From a virus: a stretch of DNA of 30,831 nucleotides. The stretch spans positions 1 to 30,831 of the IMG/VR virus record IMGVR_UViG_3300042465_003302; one strand, given 5' to 3'. Below are positions 22,144-28,486 of the stretch, one piece after another. Under the pieces are notes generated by a model. That model was not told where the DNA came from. It saw nothing but the letters and a program-made list of their open reading frames with translations, and made no database searches. The translations under genes and the position numbers were made by a program. Within the stretch, counting starts at the first letter, position 1. Every line of letters begins with the position of its first letter.

Positions 22144-23670
22144 CTACCTGGGGTAAAACGTGAAGGTCATGCGGTCTGGTCCGAGATGCTTCGCCATACG
22201 CTCTGCGACCTTTAGATAAAAGGTTTGCTGCCACTCTATCTCCTCCGGCGACGGTACGTACCGCCCGCCGACGCTCGGCCGCATGGGACGCTCTTTCATC
22301 ACCAAAGTCTCGAACTTCTTAAAAAGCATTTTCATTTGACTAGGTGAGTTCCACCCCAGCCGACCACGCACAATCGACGACGCGCCCCGATTCGTGACCG
22401 ATCGCATTTCCTGAACGTTGCCTTCGCTCGCCGCCATGAAATCGCCGCTGGAAAAGCCCGCGTGTCCGTTCGGATGATTATGCGTAAAATGGCCGTTTTT
22501 ATGCGCCAGCATGTGCTCTCTCGTAATCGGGACACGGGATTTCGTCCCCTTCAAGTCATAGATTTTCGCGCCGTCTGACGTGAACGCGTAGCCATGCTCA
22601 TACGGTAGATTCCGAATCTTATCTTCTGCCTCTGCCAGTGCGCGTTCCAGCTTAACCGCGCCGGATTCACTGGCAGCGGGTCGAGCGGTGCGGGCAACCG
22701 TCGGCGAGGCCGGTATCGTGCGCTTGGGCGCCGGCGCGGCACGGCGCACGAAGTAGACGGCGAGGCATCGGCAGTTGTACTCGGTGTCCCCAGGCACGAG
22801 CTGGCCGTTGCTGAACAGATCATCGCACCCGACCGTCTCGCCTTCCATGTCTAGGTGAGACTGCCGTTCGCGCGAGTCGAGTGTCCCGGCCCATCGTTTC
22901 AGCAGGTCGCCACGCTCCACGATCCCGCGCTCAATCGCCGACTCCCACGCCATCCGCTGCCCCGCCTTCTGCGCGTCCAGCGCCGCCGTGCGCGCCACGG
23001 TCTCAGCGTTCAGCGCGATGCGTCGCTTCCGGTAGATGTCGACCTGCTTGTCGATCTGCGCCGGCGTCAGCGTGCCCTTGCGGATCGACGCGTCGAACCG
23101 GCGATCGCGCTTAGCGTAGTCGAACGGATTGCGCCCGTCGCGCCCTTCCAGTGCCGCGCGGAAGTTATCGACCTCTTTCTCTTGCGTCGGCCCAAGCCCG
23201 ATCACATCGCGCAACGACCGCGCCGTCTCGCGCGGGTTCACTCCGGCGCGAATGCCGCGCTCGGTCACCTGGCGCACCGTGGCCTTGACGTCGTCGGTGA
23301 GCACCTGCACGACCTTGGTGTCCAGCGCCCGTACGGCGTCGACCATGCGCGGGTTCAGGACGTTAAACACGATCCCCGCCGTCTCGCTCGCGGGCAGCGG
23401 CAGCACCTTGCCGAACGTCGCGACCGCGCCCTGCGTCTGGCGCGCCACTTCGGCCGACACGGGCGACAGCGCCCCCGCCTTGATCGCGTCATCGAGCAGC
23501 GCCAGCGCGCCCTCGGTGTCGCCCGCGACGATTAAGCGGGTGAACGACGCCTCGGACACCACGCCGCGCAGGATCTCGAGCGCCTTAAAAACGGGCCGCA
23601 CCATGTCGGGCTCGAGCAGCGCCACGCGCCGCATCAGCCGGCGCCAGAACACGGCTTCGGCGGGCGTCAT
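22144..23670 (-). CDS. Mu gpF-like minor head protein fused to a C-terminal JAMM/JAB metallopeptidase domain
   Basis: 508 residues. Residues 1-310 form the minor head (head morphogenesis) part, with the family core at about 215-305: helix NAETVARTAALDAQKAGQRM, KRWAGTLDSRERQSHLDMEG, and the end DTEYNCRCLAVYFV with paired Cys300/302. A Pro/Ala/Arg linker at 311-335 leads to a separate domain (about 336-508). It contains Glu358 in PYEHGYAF and the exact JAMM signature His397-x-His399-x7-Ser407-x2-Asp410 (THNHPNGHAGFSSGD), the zinc site of JAB-type isopeptidases and RadC-like proteins. Head proteins of this family enter the virion in few copies and in some phages carry toxin-like C-terminal domains. 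The domain DNA has clearly lower GC: 48 percent (22321-22380) and 52 percent (22441-22560) against 70 percent in the head part (22981-23040) by hand count. Confidence 0.8.
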   Translation of the reverse strand: MTPAEAVFWRRLMRRVALLEPDMVRPVFKALEILRGVVSEASFTRLIVAGDTEGALALLDDAIKAGALSPVSAEVARQTQGAVATFGKVLPLPASETAGIVFNVLNPRMVDAVRALDTKVVQVLTDDVKATVRQVTERGIRAGVNPRETARSLRDVIGLGPTQEKEVDNFRAALEGRDGRNPFDYAKRDRRFDASIRKGTLTPAQIDKQVDIYRKRRIALNAETVARTAALDAQKAGQRMAWESAIERGIVERGDLLKRWAGTLDSRERQSHLDMEGETVGCDDLFSNGQLVPGDTEYNCRCLAVYFVRRAAPAPKRTIPASPTVARTARPAASESGAVKLERALAEAEDKIRNLPYEHGYAFTSDGAKIYDLKGTKSRVPITREHMLAHKNGHFTHNHPNGHAGFSSGDFMAASEGNVQEMRSVTNRGASSIVRGRLGWNSPSQMKMLFKKFETLVMKERPMRPSVGGRYVPSPEEIEWQQTFYLKVAERMAKHLGPDRMTFTFYPR

Positions 23671-23834
23671 GGCGCCTGCACGTCGAGGCGTTCTTCCAAG
23701 CCGACGATCAGGATCGCGCCCTGCCGGCGCGTCTCGAGAGTCACGTCGATGACGATCCCCAGCGGGAGCCCGCCCGTCCGCAGCGCGTGCGAGATGGCCG
23801 CCTGTTGCACCTCGCGGATGGAGATCGGGGCCAT
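23667..23834 (-). CDS. Microprotein, 55 aa
   Basis: Reads MAPISIREVQQAAISHALRT then LPLGIVIDVTLETRRQGAIL and ends EERLDVQAP. The ATG shares one base with the preceding stop (TAATG) and its own stop overlaps the MuF ATG (ATGA), so it is clearly part of the operon although too short for many gene finders. It has one helix followed by two or three strands. No family is recognised; a minor head factor or assembly helper is possible from position only. Confidence 0.7.
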   Translation of the reverse strand: MAPISIREVQQAAISHALRTGGLPLGIVIDVTLETRRQGAILIVGLEERLDVQAP

Positions 23835-24010
23835 TATTGCGCCTGCGCCATCGGCAGCGTGTCGGCCACGAGCGCGAGATGCGCTTTGAGCGCGTCGTTC
23901 TCGATCATCAGCCGCACGATCTCCTGCGCGAGCGGGCGGCGCGGATCACTGCACCCGCAGCCGCGGAACTTGGCGAGGATGCCGCCCACGGTCGGGCGCA
24001 CGTCAGCCAT
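23834..24010 (-). CDS. Microprotein, 58 aa, with CGC motif
   Basis: Reads MADVRPTVGGILAKFRGCGC, then SDPRRPLAQEIVRLMIENDA and LKAHLALVADTLPMAQAQ. A Cys-Gly-Cys pair at 18-20 precedes a long helix with leucine spacing, suggesting a small helical dimer. The start overlaps the stop of the TM microprotein by eight bases and the stop shares one base with the next ATG. Function unknown. Confidence 0.65.
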   Translation of the reverse strand: MADVRPTVGGILAKFRGCGCSDPRRPLAQEIVRLMIENDALKAHLALVADTLPMAQAQ

Positions 24011-24173
24011 GCCACACCGCCGCGAGCACGGTGCCGGCCATGAGGCCGACGACCGCGGCCATGAGGCCGACGACCGCGACGACGTACAGCACGAGCGCGT
24101 AGGCGCACCAGCGGGCCAGACCTAAGATCGGACGGATGCGGAGTTGAGAGGTCGCGGGGCGGGGCTCAATCAC
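24003..24173 (-). CDS. TM microprotein, 56 aa, with internal duplication
   Basis: Starts at a GTG overlapping the preceding stop by eight bases (GTGATTGA). A basic, polar N-terminus (about 1-20) is followed by a single long hydrophobic stretch (WCAYALVLYVVAVVGLMAAV and onwards, about 21-53). Within it VVGLMA is repeated because of a perfect 21-bp tandem DNA duplication. The layout fits a small inner-membrane protein; a holin-like or superinfection role is conceivable but not supported. No better start codon exists in frame. Confidence 0.6.
   Translation of the reverse strand: MIEPRPATSQLRIRPILGLARWCAYALVLYVVAVVGLMAAVVGLMAGTVLAAVWHG
24036..24077. repeat. Perfect 21-bp tandem duplication
   Basis: Two identical copies of a 21-base unit, 24036-24056 and 24057-24077, inside the TM microprotein gene. 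The length is a multiple of three, so seven residues were added to the membrane segment without a frameshift. Confidence 0.9.
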
Positions 24174-24636
24174 TGGACGCCCCAGCCACCGTCAGAATCC
24201 CCGACGCGTGCATCTGGATCGTCAGCGTGTTGGTGTCCGTCGCCGTGACGTCATCGGGCGCCGTGTCGAGCAGGCACACGCACAGCAGCGGCTTCACGAC
24301 GGCGTTCACCGTGGCGTCCCGGTAGATCACCGCGTACCGAGCGGTGAGACTGCCGCCCATCGCGGTCCACACGGCATCGCTCGCGGTGAAGGTCTGCCCG
24401 CCATCGACGCGCGTCAGGTCCACGCCGGTGAGCGATTGACCGCCCGTGATGTAGCCAAACATCTCGGGCAGCTCGCCCGTGAGATCAGCGTACGTCGCGT
24501 CGGTCAGCGATAGGGTGTTCGCGTTCGACGCGGCGGTGCAGAGCGCGACTTTCCACGCGGCGGCGTTGAGGTCGAGCGTGCCGTCGGCCAAGTAGTCGAG
24601 GGCGCGATAGTATGTTTTCCAGCGGCCGGCGGCCAT
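24166..24636 (-). CDS. Gp80/LYVSLHT-related structural protein
   Basis: 156 residues starting MAAGRWKTYYRALDYLADGT. The middle has WKVALCTAASNANTLSLTDA, then GYITGGQSLTG, FTASDAVWTAMGGSLTARYA and VIYRD, and the end LLCVCLLDTAPDDVTATDTN is followed by a terminal strand. This is the same arrangement as the 140-aa protein at 7434-7856 and in looser form the protein at 28029-28463, so three related proteins occur in one phage. The family contains small virion proteins. The start is well defined: the longer frame upstream has an unrelated Arg-rich sequence. Here it lies in the portal-to-MuF block and may decorate the head or neck. Confidence 0.6.
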   Translation of the reverse strand: MAAGRWKTYYRALDYLADGTLDLNAAAWKVALCTAASNANTLSLTDATYADLTGELPEMFGYITGGQSLTGVDLTRVDGGQTFTASDAVWTAMGGSLTARYAVIYRDATVNAVVKPLLCVCLLDTAPDDVTATDTNTLTIQMHASGILTVAGASSD

Positions 24637-24655
24637 AGTCGTCTCGGGGTGCGGG

Positions 24656-25312
24656 TCAGTAAGCAGCGAGTAACAGGAGCAGCGTTTCGGTGTCGTCGTC
24701 GTCCTGCCATGCCGTGCGATCGTCGGGCGGCATCGGCGCGGGGTGGTCCGTGATGCGGACGTTCGGCGCCCATCCCAGCAGCGCGATCCGTCCGACGTCG
24801 AGCCGTGCGGTGCGCGGTGTGGCGATGGCCGGCGCGTGCCCGATCCATGTGATCGCGCCCGCGGGTGCGATCTGCCGCGACGGCGTGACGACCGTCGGCG
24901 CGTGGCCGGTGAGTCCAAGCGCGCCCGCTGGTGGTGCCGTGCGGCGCGGCACGGTGCGGTCGGTGCGCGTGACGCGGATCGCCGTGCCACGGACCACGAG
25001 CACCCCCGGCAGCGGGCGTACCGTGACCGGACGCGACGCGCGCACCCGTGGCGCATGGCCGAGGACCACCAGCGCCCCACGCGCCGGCGCGACGACCACC
25101 GGCACCGGATCGAGCCGCAACGTGCGGCGCACACGGCGCCAGATGCGACCCGGCACCGTCGGCGTCTCGGCCAGCACCGTCGGGGCGTGTCCCGTGATGA
25201 CGATCGCGCCCGTCCCAGGACGGACGGTCGTGTTTGGGTTCGGCTCGCCACTCTCGACGAACCACGGCCCAAACCACGAGGACGACAGCCACGACGGGGA
25301 GTTCCATGCCAT
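24656..25312 (-). CDS. Repeat protein with GHAP-type motifs
   Basis: 218 residues. After a Trp/Ser-rich start (MAWNSPSWLSSSWFGPWFVE) at least six copies of a beta-hairpin motif appear, of the kind G-hydrophobic-x-hydrophobic-x-GHAP-x-V: GAIVITGHAPTV at 35, GALVVLGHAPRV at 79, GVLVVRGTAIRV at 103, GALGLTGHAPTV at 130, GAITWIGHAPAI at 152 and RIALLGWAPNV at 175. Linkers are Arg/Pro/Thr-rich. The C-terminus is acidic then hydrophobic (DDDDTETLLLLLAAY). This looks like a beta-prism or fibre-like repeat. No enzyme motif is seen, and a structural or adhesive role is inferred. The ATG shares one base with the preceding stop. Confidence 0.6.
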   Translation of the reverse strand: MAWNSPSWLSSSWFGPWFVESGEPNPNTTVRPGTGAIVITGHAPTVLAETPTVPGRIWRRVRRTLRLDPVPVVVAPARGALVVLGHAPRVRASRPVTVRPLPGVLVVRGTAIRVTRTDRTVPRRTAPPAGALGLTGHAPTVVTPSRQIAPAGAITWIGHAPAIATPRTARLDVGRIALLGWAPNVRITDHPAPMPPDDRTAWQDDDDTETLLLLLAAY

Positions 25313-26103
25313 CAGTCGGCAGCCAGCACGACGTTGGAGCGGTTGCCTTGCCCGTCGACGTCGCCGGTGATACGATCCGTCACGCCATCAAGGCCGGTAA
25401 AGACAATCGGCCCATCGGGGGCGCCGCTGGATTCGCCGGCGACGGCCGCCGCGAGCACGCGCAGGATCTGCTCGGCGGTATAGCCCGCCTCAAGCACCGA
25501 CGCCCACACGGCGCGGCCGGCGTTTGCGGTGTTGAGCAGGTCACCGGTGACGACGATCGCGGACGCCAACTGCCCCGTCGCGCGGATCGTGGCCGTCGCG
25601 GTGCCGCTGCCACTGAGCGCCGACGCGGCCGACGCCAGCGCCGACGCCGCGCCCGCGAAATCCCCCGCACCCGCGAGCGATGCGGCGAGCTGCAGGAAGC
25701 CCACGGCGGCGGCGTTCGTGATGGTGCCGCTGCCGGTGAGCGCGGCGACAAGCGACACGATCAGCGCCCCGACGCCGGTGAGGGTGCCTTCCCCTGTGAG
25801 TGAGGCTTCCCCATTGACGCCGCCCGCGATCGCGCCCGTGTGCGCGCCAGCGCCGGCAATCGTGTTGCGCGCCGCGAGGGCGCCGGCGGTGCGCGGCATG
25901 AGCCAGGCGTATTCGTTGCGCGCCCCGTCGGGAATCCCCGCCAACGGCTCGCTGATGCCTTCCCCGTCGTTGACGTTCCGCATCCGCGACGTGCGTGCCC
26001 AGTTGCCGTGGAGCGCGGCAGGGTAGGCGTTGTTGGACACGCCCGCCCCGCTGTAGCGCACGCCGCTGGAAGCGTCCCGGTAGCCGTTCTGGAGGAGCGC
26101 CAC
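25312..26103 (-). CDS. Gly/Ala-rich structural protein with conserved phage C-terminal motif
   Basis: 263 residues from a GTG directly after the preceding stop. The N-terminal part (about 1-75) is polar (NGYRDASSGVRYSGAGVSNN, ARNEYAWLMPRTAG). Then comes a long Ala/Gly/Ser/Thr-rich stretch (about 76-190) with a repeated pattern of the kind LTGEGTLTGVG / LAGAGDFAGAAS, glycine-rich like beta-solenoid or fibre-like regions. The C-terminal part shows AGYTAEQILRVLAAAVAGES followed by GVTDRITGDVDGQGNRSNVV, an ending found at the C-terminus of various phage virion proteins. A fibre- or tip-like structural role is inferred; it is surprising to find it between portal and MuF. Confidence 0.6.
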   Translation of the reverse strand: MALLQNGYRDASSGVRYSGAGVSNNAYPAALHGNWARTSRMRNVNDGEGISEPLAGIPDGARNEYAWLMPRTAGALAARNTIAGAGAHTGAIAGGVNGEASLTGEGTLTGVGALIVSLVAALTGSGTITNAAAVGFLQLAASLAGAGDFAGAASALASAASALSGSGTATATIRATGQLASAIVVTGDLLNTANAGRAVWASVLEAGYTAEQILRVLAAAVAGESSGAPDGPIVFTGLDGVTDRITGDVDGQGNRSNVVLAAD

Positions 26104-26988
26104 TTAGCCGCCGTACCCGTAATCGAAGTCGATCATCACGGTGCCGCCCGAGGTCGTCGCGCCCGTCTGGAACATCAGGAACTGAAGGTTCGCGCCGTCG
26201 CGAATCTTCGGGAGGCTGGGGAAGGCGTTGAGGAAGTCGAGCTTCGTGTACAGGCCCGCCGCCGGAACGGGGATCGTGAACAGCGGCTTACAGAGGCCGA
26301 CCACGACCGTGCCTGAGGCGTGCGCCGTACCGGCCCACACCAACGACACGATGTCGGTGATGCCCGTGTCCCCGACCGCCATCGGCAGGAACGGGTTGTA
26401 CTTGTTCGCGGCGGTCCCGCTGTTGAGCAACTGCCCGATGCCGAGCGACGCGGTGCTGGTGAAGGTCGTCGTCGCGCCCGCGTTGCCGCCTTGGTCGAGG
26501 TAGTTGATGATGCACGTCGGGGCGTTGGCCCCGAGCGCCGTGTCCGCGGCGACGAACAGCCGCAGCCCTTCGCCGTTCGGGTAGCGATCCGACCCGGTAA
26601 GCGCCGTCATCGTCACGGTCTTGGTGCCAGTCGAGCTGACGTTCGCCCCGGACAGCGGCACGTAGCCCACGAGGTCAATCGCCATCAAGAACCACGGCGC
26701 ACCCGCCGCCGCGACGATGGCCGCGCCCGCGTTCAGGACGTGCTTCGTCGCCGGATCGACATCGCCGCCGTGCGGGGTCGCGCCTTCGCTCCATGTGTCG
26801 TCGGTGGCGACGTAGGTGAGGTCCGCGCCCGCGAACGTCGCGGCAGGCGGTGACCCCGTGTGGCCCGAGAGCAGCGTCCAGTGTCCAGCGGTGCCCGCCG
26901 ACGCCAGCGTTTTGTTGTAGATCGCGGTGTCGAACTTGCCGTTGTTCGTGATCTGGTTCAGCAGGTCATCGTGCGAGGTCCATCCCAT
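26104..26988 (-). CDS. Virion protein, paralogue of the 26990-27895 protein
   Basis: 294 residues from MGWTSHDDLLNQITNNGKFD; the longer frame reads into the upstream gene. Beta-rich with segments WTLLSGHTGSPPAATFAGAD, GANVSSTGTKTVTMTALTGS and a conserved block at about 175-245: NYLDQGGNAGATTTFTSTAS, FLPMAVGDTGITDIVSLVW, VVVGLCKPLFTI. That block aligns by eye with YTNQDGVAGRTSQ, LPYCNLQAGDSGVRSIESV and ALVIVQPLLT in the neighbouring protein, so the two arose by duplication. The tail end (GTVMIDFDYGYGG) is glycine/aromatic-rich. Structural role inferred; no family name recognised. Confidence 0.6.
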   Translation of the reverse strand: MGWTSHDDLLNQITNNGKFDTAIYNKTLASAGTAGHWTLLSGHTGSPPAATFAGADLTYVATDDTWSEGATPHGGDVDPATKHVLNAGAAIVAAAGAPWFLMAIDLVGYVPLSGANVSSTGTKTVTMTALTGSDRYPNGEGLRLFVAADTALGANAPTCIINYLDQGGNAGATTTFTSTASLGIGQLLNSGTAANKYNPFLPMAVGDTGITDIVSLVWAGTAHASGTVVVGLCKPLFTIPVPAAGLYTKLDFLNAFPSLPKIRDGANLQFLMFQTGATTSGGTVMIDFDYGYGG

Positions 26989-26989
26989 G

Positions 26990-27895
26990 TCACTGTCCCC
27001 ATGTGGTTTCGAGAAGTCCGACGCAGATTGACGACGCGAGCGAGCCCGCGTGTCCAGCGGCAAAGAGGCCGATCACCGCGCCGTCGAGAATGCGCGCGGG
27101 GCGCTGGTGCAGCACGGCCGCGAACTCATCGCACGCGCCGTAGCTCTCCAAGTTGCCCGTCGTGGTGCGGCGGCTTTCCTGCGTGATGGTGGCGGTCAGC
27201 AGCGGCTGCACGATGACGAGGGCCATCAGCCCGCCACCGGCCGCCGTGAAGGTCACGCTTTCGATGGACCGCACGCCCGAGTCGCCCGCTTGCAGGTTGC
27301 AATACGGCAGGTACGAGGTCCCCACCTGCGAACTGGCGGCGACGATCTGCCCGCCACCGGCCACGGCGATCGTGAAGTGGTTTTGGCTGGTGCGCCCCGC
27401 CACGCCGTCTTGGTTCGTATACGTGAACGTGAACTGGCCGTTCGTGGCCGCCGCCGACTGCGCGACCGCGATCACGCGCCCGCCACTGGTGCGCGGCAGC
27501 GGCACGACGTTCACCATGTCCTGCGTTTCGCCCACCGCGTCCGTGTCGATGAACGGGTAGTACAGCAGCAGATCGGCGGCGATGACTTGCTGGCGCCCGT
27601 TCGTCGTGCTGGTGGCACTATTCGCCGCCGACATCAGCTTGAGGTTCCGCAGGAACTGCCGCGACGGCGACACGGTGGGCACCGGGATGCCACGCGAGGC
27701 ATCGACCACGGCGGCTTCCAGTGGTGACGAGGCGTAGAAGTTCGCCGCCGGTGCGCCGGGGAAGTACGAGTAGTCGAGCCACGCATCAGTCACGGTCGCC
27801 GTCGAGGACACGACCTTACGGAAGCCCGTGACGTGCGCGCGCCCCGCGTCGTCGGCCTCGACCCACTCGGCAGTCCGTGCGAATCCGCCACTCAT
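26990..27895 (-). CDS. Virion protein, paralogue of the 26104-26988 protein
   Basis: 301 residues starting MSGGFARTAEWVEADDAGRA, coupled by ATGA to the zinc-ribbon microprotein. The first half has YSYFPGAPAANFYASSPLEA and RGIPVPTVSPSRQFLRNLKL, suggesting a structured head domain. The middle contains LLLYYPFIDTDAVGETQDMV and then the block shared with the downstream paralogue (about 170-260). The last part, RPARILDGAVIGLFAAGHAG, is mixed. No enzymatic motif is visible. Both paralogues lie directly after the portal-proximal genes and could form a head or neck appendage. The function is not known. Confidence 0.6.
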   Translation of the reverse strand: MSGGFARTAEWVEADDAGRAHVTGFRKVVSSTATVTDAWLDYSYFPGAPAANFYASSPLEAAVVDASRGIPVPTVSPSRQFLRNLKLMSAANSATSTTNGRQQVIAADLLLYYPFIDTDAVGETQDMVNVVPLPRTSGGRVIAVAQSAAATNGQFTFTYTNQDGVAGRTSQNHFTIAVAGGGQIVAASSQVGTSYLPYCNLQAGDSGVRSIESVTFTAAGGGLMALVIVQPLLTATITQESRRTTTGNLESYGACDEFAAVLHQRPARILDGAVIGLFAAGHAGSLASSICVGLLETTWGQ

Positions 27896-28032
27896 CCGGC
27901 CGTCCCGCCGACGCCTCGCGCCGTGGCCCGCAGTGACGCCACCACGGGCGCGTCACACGCGCACGAGCGCACCACGGCGCCGGCCACCACGGCGACTGCC
28001 GCCCCACACGACTGACAGGCGTACGTGGTCAC
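27892..28032 (-). CDS. Zinc-ribbon-like microprotein, 46 aa
   Basis: Starts at a GTG overlapping the preceding stop (GTGA) and stops within the next ATG (ATGA). The sequence begins VTTYACQSCGAAVAVVAGAV and continues VRSCACDAPVVASLRATARG. The CxxC knuckle and a CxC further on are spaced as in minimal zinc ribbons. Such mini-ribbons may bind nucleic acid or protein, but nothing points to a partner. Tight coupling on both sides means the gene is real even though very short. Confidence 0.7.
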   Translation of the reverse strand: MTTYACQSCGAAVAVVAGAVVRSCACDAPVVASLRATARGVGGTAG

Positions 28033-28463
28033 GTCTCGGTCACGTCGAGGGCGCCCGCCGCGAACTGCGGCTGAATGCCGAGCGCGACGGCCAAGGACGA
28101 CGACAGGGCGCCGGCGTACAGCACCGTGCCCGCGCCGGATGCCGCGGTGCCGATGGCGACGTGCGTCAGCGTCGCGCCGCTCGCCCCGCATTGCGCGAAC
28201 TGCGCGAGCGCCGCGTTGGCGGTGGCGCCACTCGACGGCGCATCCCATCCACCCGTCGTGCGGGCCACGGCGATGCGCACGTAGTTCGTGTACACTGTTT
28301 CGTTCGTCGTCTGGTTGTTGCCGACGCCCGGGTCCGCCGTGTGGAGGCTGACGTAGAGGTTCGTGGCGGGAGCACTGCTGTCGTTCTCGGCGATGTCGGC
28401 CCATGCCGTCGCGTTGAAGATCAGCGCCAAGAGGCTATTGCAGGTCGCGGTCGATTTCGGCAT
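28029..28463 (-). CDS. LYVSLHT-family structural protein
   Basis: 144 residues starting MPKSTATCNSLLALIFNATA. The diagnostic core is NLYVSLHTADPGVGNNQTTN followed by YTNYVRIAVART and, further on, GWDAP and VAIGTAASGAGTVLYAGALS, the pattern of small phage virion proteins (sometimes called Gp80-like) of unsettled location. The last part (ALGIQPQFAAGALDVTE) is conserved in the family. A short gap and a weak GAG ribosome site separate it from the portal gene. It is related in architecture to the proteins at 24166-24636 and 7434-7856. Confidence 0.7.
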   Translation of the reverse strand: MPKSTATCNSLLALIFNATAWADIAENDSSAPATNLYVSLHTADPGVGNNQTTNETVYTNYVRIAVARTTGGWDAPSSGATANAALAQFAQCGASGATLTHVAIGTAASGAGTVLYAGALSSSLAVALGIQPQFAAGALDVTET

Positions 28464-28486
28464 CAGAGACTCGGTGTGAGAAAGAG

